DNA from: Shinisaurus crocodilurus | Lineage: Eukaryota > Chordata > Lepidosauria > Squamata > Shinisauridae | Length of the DNA stretch: 64,000 nucleotides | NCBI GenBank assembly: GCA_021292165.1 | Contig: CM037877.1 | Location: 303,866,063 to 303,930,062 of the forward strand | Direction: 5' to 3' | In this document: piece by piece, positions 55,313-64,000 of the stretch | Layout: each line of letters begins with the position of its first letter | How positions within the stretch are numbered: the stretch's first letter is position 1 | Position numbers and translations under genes: made by a program | The notes under the pieces: generated by a model | What the model was told of the DNA's origin: nothing | What the model saw: only the letters and a program-made list of their open reading frames with translations | Databases searched by the model: none

Positions 55313-55599
55313 TCATGGGCAAACATGGAGAAAAATCTGAAGAGAGAAATCAAGGACCAGCAACATCCAAGAACCAAAGAGCGGAGTGGGTGCTATGGAA
55401 CAAATCCCTTCCTCCAAGGCTGGCTCTTCTTCCACAGTCACATCAGTGAGGGTCAGTTCTCCGACAGGGCTTTTGATCCACTCAGCACAGGGTGAGACAT
55501 GAAAATAGACATTGGACCAGACAGGCTGCCCACACGAATCCTCCCAGCTCACTACCTCAGCCAGTGGCCAGGCATTGTCTGGGATGCCCCAGAGTTACC
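55313..55599 (-). pseudogene. PRSS8-like terminal exon, degenerate
   Basis: The minus-strand frame reads 'VVSWEDSCGQPVWSNVYFHVSPCAEWIKSPVGE...EEGICS'. This is parallel to the last exon of the neighbouring PRSS8 ('[33 protein letters not shown]...EEGLCS'). The catalytic-serine block GDSGGP reads GNSGAS, a deletion of about 13 bp and a frameshift follow it, two stops (TAG TGA) appear in the GDSGG frame, and the acceptor 'cttag' is changed to 'ctatg'. No other exons of this copy were found. A hydrophobic C-terminus is retained. It appears to be a dead tandem copy. Confidence 0.75.
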
Positions 55600-56484
55600 A
55601 TAGAAGGGGATCCAGGGAGGGAATAGTTTAGAGCACATTAGGCTGCCCTGTGAGAAGTCAAGATGGATGGGATATCAGACAATGGTCTAAACTGGACCCT
55701 AAGAAACAGCTATAGGGTTCAACTGAGTCCCATGGCTTGCGAGGGCCTAGCTCCCAAGCATGAGGCCAGACAAACTTGTATGTCTGCAGAAATTGTCAGA
55801 GTGCAGCTGAAAGGATGGGCAAGAGCCTGTGCAAGGCTGCAGGAACCTAGAATAGGCTGAAGAGGAAAGAACTGCCACAAGGAACCAAGATGGCAGCCAC
55901 ACTTTAAGCAGCTATGGGATGGCTTGGCTTTACAAGCTGGAAGCTTGGAGCAGCGCATGAAGGGAACCTGATAGGGGTACGTGCCATGAGACAGATCAAG
56001 GCACGTAGCTTAGTGTGAAGAATGAATCAGCGTAGGGGAGGCAGAGGATGCCAAGCAGTGACGTCAGGGATTCGTGAGGAGTGAGGCCCAGAAAGCAGGC
56101 CCGGAATTGGCAGGAGGAAGAGGTTAGATAGAATTTCATAACTTAACGGGAGGCTGTCCTCAACAGTGAGGTTAGAGGATGACTGTCATTTGGGGCGTAC
56201 AGAATTGCATCTAGCCACGATCAGTTCAAAAACAGGCCGTCGGGGCGGGGGGAGTTGCCATGAATTAACAGGTCAGAGGGAGGCTCTGTTGATATGAGGT
56301 ACACATTGGGCTGGGCAGAAGTTTGCCATTTGTAATCATAGCCAACAGTGTTACGTGTGTTCAGTGTGCAAAGCAAAAGCCTGAGGTGTAACAGACTGTG
56401 AAATAGTGGGACCATCCACTTGAGTAGGGCTGTAGGAAGGGGCCACTCACCCTATGCAATCACATGGCAAAATTGCTGTTTGAT

Positions 56485-59400
56485 TTATACAAGATACTGG
56501 AAGCTCTGGAAGAGGAGGAGGAGGAGGAGAAGGGGCAGGCTGGCTGTGCGGGCCCAGGAGGCAGCGCTGTCTGAGGGAGGATGGTTGGGGTTGATGGGAC
56601 GGGGCCAGCCCGGTGCGTGCTGGATGTCATCATAAGGTCCAGGAGAGGTCGCAGTAGTGCTGGAGCACAGGCCCTCTTCAGAGACTGGCTCCACATTGGC
56701 GACCACTTGGCTGAGCTCCACCTCCGGAACTTTCTCCTTAATCCAGTCAGCGTAGGTTGAGGTGCGGATATAGACTCCAGGCCTGTTGGGGGCTCCGCAT
56801 GTGTCTCCCCAGCTCACCACCCCAGCCAGCAACCAAGCATTGCCAATGCGACAGGACAGGGGTCCTCCGGAGTCACCCTAAGAAAAGAGAGAGTATCCGA
56901 TAGGGAAGATGTTTGTGGTAAAGTGTAAGCGGCTAGGTCTCCAGAGAGCCCTCAAGTTCACCAGCCAGGGAGTGTCACTGAACCATACAGAGGTCAGAAA
57001 TTTGGAGGGAGCCAAGATGCTTAGCGGGGCAAAGCATTACCCAAGGTATACCCTCAAGATCATTCACTGTGGCTTTGCCCCCACCCCACCCTAAATGCCT
57101 TTTAACTACACTCTCATACCCGTACATGTTTCAACAGCTTGAGAGACATTTTCCTTGGGGTGATTGATGGTCACAGTGCTGTTGTATCATTTAGAGGTTC
57201 ACGTTCACATGGGTGAGGCCAATCAGGCCAATTCTTGCCCCCCCAACACAGGGCCGGTGCTACCATTAGGCCAACTAGGCGGCTGCCTAGGGCGCCGGGC
57301 TAAAGGGGGCGCCAGGAGCATAGGGCTGGAGGGAGGGAGGGCTCAAGTGGAAAGAGGGGGGCGCTAAATATCTGATCTTGCCTAGGGCACCAAACTGCCT
57401 TGCACCGACCCTGCCCCAACATCATTGTTTTGCCAGGATTGGGGTATGGGGGGATGATTTTGTGATAGGAACCGGCATGTTTGGCCAAACCACATGGATG
57501 CAGTAGTGCCATCGGATGAACTCAACAGAAAAGCAGCTCCCACGCCACTACAACCACATGAAAAGTGCTCCAAAATCAAGGTGGCAAAGGGACTTAGCAC
57601 CTGAAAAACAGATTCTGCTGCACGCATCACTTACGTTGCCTTCTTTCCCCACTTCTGTGTAACATATAGACTTGTGCTTACAGCCAGCCCATTTGGCTGG
57701 CTGAGGCCAAAAAAATCAAAATGGCAGCCCCGGCCTGCTGACTGACAAGAGGCACAATCTCCTGGGAAGTTCCCCCGCGCAAACCTCACTGAAATGAACA
57801 GTGCCCAGCTTGGCTTTTGGCTCCGCATGCTAACGCAATGAGAGATCACCTCGGCCATGCCCCTTCTCCAACAAATGGGCATTCTCACTCTCCCTTTCCT
57901 CTGCCTGGTCTCACCTGACAGGCATCCTTCTTTCCCTCGGCAAAGCCGGCACACATCATGTCACTGTGGATAATGTGGGGGTCCTCAGGATCCGGGTTCC
58001 GGCTGTACAGGCACTTGCAGGTCTCCATCCCGATAATGGGCACTTCAAGCTGCTGTAGCGTCATGGGCGAGGGGAGGCTCGCTAAAAGGAAGGAGAGAGT
58101 TCAGAGTCAGGGCCTGGATGTGGAAGAAAGATTCCCGTGAGGGCATATGTGTTATGGTTATGTTCCACAAAGAGAGTGTGCCAGGCCTCAAGCCTTCCTG
58201 GAAGCCATACTCTCCGATCTGCAAGTACTGACCGCATTTGCACAAGCATGGCTCTATTGGATATGTGTGAGAAAGGCATTCTGCACATTCTCAAATGGCC
58301 TCTTCATTACTATTTTGACTATTACATGAGATCAGATGGGTGGGTCCCCAAGCCAGAGCCTTTTCAGTGGTGGTACCATGACTGTAGAATACCCACCCTG
58401 TGGAGAGCCTGGGCCTGGGCCCTTATGCTTTTAATATTCAGGTCGTTGCTGAAGACTTTGTTATTTCAGTGTACTTTTAATGTTTGAGTTTGATTTCCCA
58501 ATTGCTGCTCTCTATGTTTAATTTTGCTGCTGGTTTTTAAACTGTCTGCTTTTCTTGCTGTTTTATAATTTTTATAACGTGTGTTTTTATTTAGCTATTT
58601 TATTGTATATCTTTATTAAATTGCTATAACCTGCTTTGCGTACCTTTGATAAAGAGAAAAGTGGGAAACCTACGAAAAGCAAACAAACAACAGTATGTAT
58701 TCCAGGTCTGAGCCCTGATGCTGAAATTTGGAAACAGGTTTGGGGTGGACTGAACCCTGACTTGTGCTGGGAGGCAGTGACAGAGATCTTCTATAAACTG
58801 CTGGGCCCGCATCAGAGATGCATTTCCATCACAGCACCAGAACACCGTTCCATCACTGAATAAACTGTAGTGGCTATGGTCCCTAGATCAGGGGTGGGAA
58901 ACCTCGGCCACGCGGGCCAAATCTGGCTCGCCTGTGGTCCCAATCCAGCTCACCGGTGTTCCCCAGAAGGCCACACCCCCTTCTGCTGGCCCCACCTCCT
59001 TTCTCTCAGTCACCAATCGTTTGGTGGTTTTCCGGCTTTTATGCAGTTTTCTCCGCTCATTCTAAAAAGTTGAAATGCCTCTCCCACGGCTTTGTTCCTG
59101 GCACTAAGAGGTTTACACTACAATAATATGCTGGCATTTGGGGTGGGTGGGTATTTTTGCCCCTCCCCTTTTGCCTTCGACCCCGCCCACCACTGGAATG
59201 CAGCCCCCCGAGAACTTCTCCAAAATTTAATCCAGCCCTCGGGCTGAAAGGGGTTCCCCACCCCTGCCCTAGATGGAATCTTTCTTCCTTACTAGATGTG
59301 AGCACATTCCCCCAGCCAGTGACGGTACACTTCATGCCATTGGGGAAGCTGACGGATGAGGCAGGCAGGCAAATGGGCCGGATTGTGCGGGTGTAGGGAA

Positions 59401-61365
59401 CTGGCTCCTTGAGCTTCACCAGGGCGATGTCCCCTTTAGATCCGTCATCTTCGGTGAAGTTAGGGTGTTTGATCACATCCGCCACCAGCCTCACTACAAT
59501 CTCTGCCGAGGGGTTTTTGAGCTGGAAGGCTCCCAGGGTCGCCTCGTACATGTGAATTGGATGCACCCTGTAGAGAGAAGGAAAAGCAACAGGTGTGCAT
59601 CAAAATGCCAAAGGAGTGTGTTGCTAAGGTCATACGGGCACCCCTGCTGGACCAGACCAAGGGATCACCTGGTCCAGCATCCTGTTTCCAACAGTGGCCA
59701 GACAGATGTCTCTAAGAAGCACATGAGCAGGGAGAGAAGTAACAGTCTCCCGCTTCATTTTGTCCCCAGCAACTGGTATTTAGAGGTATATACTACATCT
59801 TAACACGGAGGTTCCATTTAGCTAACAAGGTAAGTAGCCATGCTAGCCTAAAAGCCATCTAGACCAAGGACCATCACTCCGCATCTTGTAGCAGTGAGTC
59901 TCATAAGTTAATGAGATGTGCGCAGAACAACTTCCATTTATTTATTTATTTACAGTATTTGTATACCGCTCCATATCTAAGCAGATTTCAGAGCAGTGAA
60001 TGATAAAAAGATAAAAACAGATAAAGAATAAAAGCAATGCATAGAAAACACAGTATTAAGCAGTTCACTGACTGACAGCTAGCATATGCATGTTGAGACA
60101 GAAAAAAGTCCTACAACTCCCAGCATTCCCCAGCCAGCCTAGGAGCTGTAGGATTTTTTCCTGTCTAAACATGCATCGGATTGCGCCTTAAGTTGCCTTA
60201 GAATGACTTGTCTATCTCAGCCAACCACACAGATTCCCTCCCCATCTGCAATATAGGGATAATAGTATTGGCCTACCTTACAGGGTTGTTTTCAAATCAC
60301 CACAAGATAATGCATGTGAAGTGCTTTGAACACTTAAAAAGCATCATACAAATATCAATACTAAACACTAAAAATGAAGTTCCAGTGTTATGAGAGGAAA
60401 TTCTCTTATCTGTTGGATTCTAAACATTCCCAAATCAATAGTGTCTTCCTATCTCACTAGCTTGTAATCTACACCTGGATTTTGAACCTGCCACCATTTA
60501 CACCCCATCTCCAAAAGACGTGGCAGTTTCCCATCTCTGACCTCCAACACCCACAATGGGATCGGCCTCCACGGATGCCTCACACTTACCTGGGGAAGCA
60601 ATGCGCAGCTGTCACCAGCCACTGGGATGAGATGAGGGTCGCTCCACAGACGTGATGACCGTTGAAGTTAAGGTTGGCCTGCCAGGGCCACTGTCCACTT
60701 TGGGCGTCCATACCGCCCACGATCCGGCCCAGGGAGGGCACCCCACATAGGACTGCAGATAGGACATTTTGAAGAGTGAAAAAGCATTCTGGAAATCATC
60801 ACATCATTTTTTTTGTACAGGATGATCAAACAATGACTTGGGATGGTACCCAGGGCTCAGCATGTATATGCCACCATTCCAGGGGTGGTAGAAAAAGGCA
60901 CTTAATGTGGTATTTGGGTATAGAAATCAGCATCCTGAGAACCTCTCAGCATTGCTTTCTTTAAGCTAAAAACCCAAGTTTCTAGTCCCTTAGGGCTGGG
61001 AAGATCTGCACAAATGTGTGCGCACAACGGCTGCTAAATCTCAGAGGTCAAGGGGTTGGCTGAATAAGATTCCCAGTGCATCAAGGGGAGGGCTTTCAGG
61101 GCCTGAATATTTAGAAAGGAACTGGCAATCCATTAAAAGAGTCACTTTCTAGGATTGCCTTTGGAGGTTGGTATACTGATCACTAAACCATGACTGTTGG
61201 GAACAAACATAAAACATAAATCTTCACTGGGGTTGGGGTGGAGGAGCCAGGGTTAAATTCATCTGCAAGGAGATGGGAAGGGTAATTTATATAGTTTATT
61301 ATTTTAAAAGAAATCTATTGCAACATTTACAAATCTCTTACCTTGTGTCCTGGTCTCTTCCACAA
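56485..61365 (-). CDS. PRSS8: PRSS8 (prostasin), membrane-anchored serine protease
   Basis: Trypsin-fold epithelial protease. Minus-strand exons in transcript order are 61342-61365, 60590-60752, 59293-59567, 57915-58081 and 56485-56877. Phases 1/1/2/1/0 all match. The visible protein runs [17 protein letters not shown], then activation cleavage before IVGG, catalytic His in TAAHC, Asp in GDIALVKL, Asp189-type KDACQ (trypsin-like specificity) and catalytic Ser in GDSGGP. Human prostasin has the near-identical SFPNGLHCTVTGWG and VSWGDACG segments. The C-terminus ends in a hydrophobic Leu-rich segment, as expected for a GPI or transmembrane anchor. The 24-nt exon at 61342-61365 fits the acceptor, donor and phase, and human PRSS8 also has a very short second exon. 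The first exon with the signal peptide was not identified. KAT8 lies next to PRSS8 in human too. Confidence 0.9.
57249..57413. mobile_element. hAT MITE in PRSS8 intron, 165 bp
   Basis: Ends 'cagggccggtgctacc' and 'cttgcaccgaccctg' with a perfect 8-bp duplication 'ccccaaca' (57241-57248, 57414-57421). Confidence 0.85.
58340..58640 (+). mobile_element. L2-like LINE 3' end
   Basis: 'gagccttttcagtggtggtac', 'gtagaatacccaccctgtgg', then AT-rich 'cttttaatgtttgag' type 3' end. This is the same family style as 5640-6310. It lies in a PRSS8 intron. Confidence 0.45.
58889..59266. mobile_element. hAT MITE next to PRSS8 exon donor
   Basis: Ends 'caggggtgggaaacctc' and 'gggttccccacccctg' with a perfect 8-bp duplication 'ccctagat' (58881-58888, 59267-59274). 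Its interior matches 37327-37620 ('gttgaaatgcct' and 'agcttctccaaaa'-type segments). The right edge is 26 bp from the exon at 59293. Confidence 0.85.
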
Positions 61366-63357
61366 CTGCAGAGTGGGAGCAGGAGAGAAATATTGTGTGG
61401 GGGAAAAAATACAAGATATCAGTAGGGTATAAAGACAGTTTGCGACATGTGTTACAACAAAATTGGAAAATAGCTCGGAACTCTCTCTTCTTCTTCTTTT
61501 TAATGTGAAAGAATATCTGAAGAGGTTTGCAAGCCACGAATCATGACGATCCCAACTTTGTAGTTCTGTTTGTGAGTACTGCAATATTTTAAAAAGTCAC
61601 CAGGCCTCATTTCATCTGAAAGCCCAGGGATCAAGCCCAGGAATCCTGCTATAAGCTGCTAGATTCTCCACACTGATCTGCTCTATCTGGGCTGCAATCC
61701 ACTAAAACCCTATCCCATTCCAGAGCTGGAATATTTATAAAAGTTTATACATTCAGTAGAATCAAGTGGTAAAGCTTTTCCTGGACTGAACCACATCAGG
61801 CTGCAGGTGTGTGTCCGTGTCCCTGTACATAGAAAACTAGCATGTTAGGGAAAAGGCTAGATGGAGCCAGGGATGGGGACTCGGACTCCAGGACTCGATT
61901 CGTGAGTCGGACTGGGTCCCCCCTCTGACTCGAGTCAGACTTGAGTCCCAATATTTTTAATGGGACTCGGGACTCGAGACCAAGGACTCGTGTTCCTCAA
62001 ATGCAACATGGATAGGTTTTAGGAAGTACAGCAAGTTTATTTTTTAAATCATTTTTGCCTGCCTGTTTGGGGTTCCCAGCCTCCTCTGCCTGCCTGGTCC
62101 CTTCTTAACCAGTTCCACAGTTTGAATTGTCCAAGACAAAGGCCTCTGCCTGCCTGCTTTGGGGTTCCCTGCCTCCTCTGCCTGTCTGGTTATTTTGGGT
62201 TTGTTGCCTGGTCTGTTCTTGCCAAAATCAGTTGCAGAGTTTTGAAATAAAAAGGCACACTTGTGCCTAGAATTTATTTAAGCCACACATCTGAAATAGC
62301 CTTATTTTGTGGGGAACAGCCCCCATTGATTTTAATAGGGACTCGTGGAGTCAGCTTTGGGAGTGACTCGTGAGTCACCATTTTGGACCAAGGTCTCGGA
62401 CTCGGGTCCAAAGACTCGTGACTCGACTCGTGACTCGAAACCAAGGACTCTTCAACATCCCTGGATGGAGCCCTTCCACAAATATGGTCTTGTTTTGGGT
62501 GGAAGAGCAACATTCTATCTTGAAACCCACACTTGCAGCCAGAAGTAGTCCAGGACAAGCTGTACCAAATTATCATTCGATTCTGCAGTTCGTATAAACT
62601 GGTCCTTGGTCCCAGGAAGGTCTGAACTTGGGTCATGGCTCAGCCCTGGCCCTTCTTTAAGACCCTGACCTGGAAGATGTGAATCAAACAAAGTGCAGCT
62701 GAGGATGTGCAGAGTGCTTCTCACTAAGCCACTGTGCCTTTAAAAGCTGCACAGCAGGCAGGCATCCAATAGGAATAGCTTTCAAGGATGCTGCACCTCT
62801 TGAATTTCTAATCTATTGTGTAAGACACAGGAATACCGCCAAAAAAAAAAAGCAGCCACCTGATTTAGATACGAAGCCATAATATCTGAACCCACACACT
62901 TTTCATTTGGAAAATTATGCACCAGCTGACATAATCACAATGACAGAGAGAGAAAGGAGATTTCTCCTGGGCCTTTCCGAGGTTTTCCTCCTTAGGTTGC
63001 ATCTTCTGCCTCAGGAGGAGCCACCTATGGGAGGGGAACTTGGGTGGGTCTCTTCGCTCCTCCTGCCCCAGATTCTCTTGCCAGAACTTTGATTCCCATG
63101 AACTTGTTTCCCGCCCCGCCAACCTAGAGCAAGCTTTCCAAAATGAGAATCCTGCCATGCCAGGGATTCCTGAGCCATGAGCCTGGGCTGACTTGGAGCA
63201 CATCCAGCCAGAGAGTCATCTAAGACACTGGGAGAGAAGAACTGACGGGAGGGAATGGAGAGGCTCCTCTTACACCACTGAATCTGATTCTGTTTTGTAA
63301 GTTTCGTCCCTGAAGGCACTAAGTGACTCAAGGCGAAGGCTGTACAAAGCTTAGTCC
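61366..63357. other. Region upstream of PRSS8, signal exon not found
   Basis: No convincing minus-strand exon with a signal peptide and donor was recognised. A hAT element occupies 61868-62463. The true first exon may be in this stretch, divergent, or beyond the window. Confidence 0.4.
61868..62463. mobile_element. hAT element, 596 bp
   Basis: Ends 'cagggatggggactcgg' and 'aaggactcttcaacatccctg' with a perfect 8-bp duplication 'gatggagc' (61860-61867, 62464-62471). The subterminal region is rich in 'gactcg' repeats. Confidence 0.85.
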
Positions 63358-63365
63358 CTCTACAG

Positions 63366-63501
63366 CAGGGCTCTCCAACCTTGGGTCCCCAGATGTTGCT
63401 GGACTACAGCTCCCAGAATCCCTTGCCATTAGCCATGCTGGCTGGGTATGCTGGGAGCTGTAGGCCAGCAACATCTGGGGACCCAAGGTTGGAGAGCCCT
63501 G
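63366..63501. mobile_element. Foldback hAT MITE, 136 bp
   Basis: Ends 'cagggctctccaaccttgg' and 'ccaaggttggagagccctg' with a perfect 8-bp duplication 'ctctacag' (63358-63365, 63502-63509). Related to the MITE at 25137-25224. Confidence 0.88.
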
Positions 63502-63527
63502 CTCTACAGGGTTTGGTAAACATATAA

Positions 63528-64000
63528 TAGAATCATAGAAAAATAGAGTTGGAAAGGGCCTACCAGACCATCGAGTCCAACCCGCCCCACTCAATGCAGG
63601 AATCCAGGTCAAAGCATCCCTGACAGATGGCTGTCCAGCCGCACCTTGAATGCCTCCAGAGTGGGAGAGCCCACCACCTCCCTAGGTAGTTGGTTCCATT
63701 GTCTTATTGCTCTGACAGTCAGGAAATTTTCCCTGATGTTTAAGTGGAATCTGGGTTCCTGTAACTTGAGCCCATTATTCCGTGTCCTGCAAACTGGGAT
63801 GATTGAGAAGAGATCCTGGCCCTCCTCTGTGTGACAACCCTTTAAGTACTGGAAGAGTGCTATCATATCTCCCCTCAGTCTCCTCTTCTGAAGGCTAAAC
63901 ATGCCCAGTTCTTTCAGTCTCTCCTCATAGGGCCTTGTTTCCAGTCCCTTTATCATCCTTGTTGCCTTCCTCTGAACCCTCTCCAGTTTGTCTACGTCCT
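63528..64000 (-). mobile_element. CR1 LINE 3' end, runs off window
   Basis: The minus-strand frame of about 115 aa (to 63956) reads 'RLKELGMFSLQKRRLRGDMIALFQYLKG' style sequence, the C-terminus of CR1 ORF2, with the usual 3' UTR ('atcgagtccaacccgcccc' on the plus strand). The 5' part lies beyond position 64000. Confidence 0.85.

Noticed and set aside
63609..63956. 115-aa minus frame as a host gene
   Set aside because: It is the C-terminus of CR1 ORF2.

Overview
The window is vertebrate nuclear DNA: genes are split by GT-AG introns, intergenic space is packed with LINE, SINE and DNA-transposon copies, and there are no operons. The repeat types (CR1-like LINEs, a tRNA-headed CORE/MIR-like SINE with an (AATA)n tail, many hAT and mariner miniature elements, a SPIN-like hAT) together with the gene order suggest a reptile, most likely a squamate. 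Species was not determined.

Region by region. 1-11 kb: mostly repeats, a 5'-truncated hAT transposase, and two exons (linker plus CARD) of a tandem PYCARD/ASC copy whose PYD exon cannot be found. 11.2-14.0 kb: an apparently complete PYCARD gene (PYD exon, possible linker exon, CARD exon). 14-25 kb: no host gene; LINE fragments, a 1.2-kb hAT, a 2.3-kb hAT carrying GC-rich cargo and a long hairpin, and a candidate solo LTR. 25.2-29.2 kb: a nearly full-length APE-type non-LTR retrotransposon with a 17-bp target-site duplication. 29.7-34.8 kb: a C2H2 zinc-finger tail fragment and a two-exon gene for a nine-finger C2H2 protein. 35-41 kb: repeats. 41.2-52.3 kb: KAT8 (MOF), eleven coding exons, all splice junctions readable. 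55.3-61.4 kb, minus strand: a dead PRSS8-like terminal exon, then PRSS8 (prostasin), with five exons visible and the signal-peptide exon not found. 61.8-64 kb: hAT elements and the 3' end of a CR1 LINE running off the window.

PYCARD, C2H2 zinc-finger genes, KAT8 and PRSS8 are neighbours on human 16p11.2, so this is a conserved block with local rearrangement. PYCARD is the inflammasome adaptor, KAT8 the H4K16 acetyltransferase and PRSS8 an epithelial membrane-anchored serine protease; they are neighbours rather than one pathway. The most notable local features are the PYCARD tandem duplication with PYD loss in one copy, and at least eleven hAT insertions that still carry perfect 8-bp target-site duplications.
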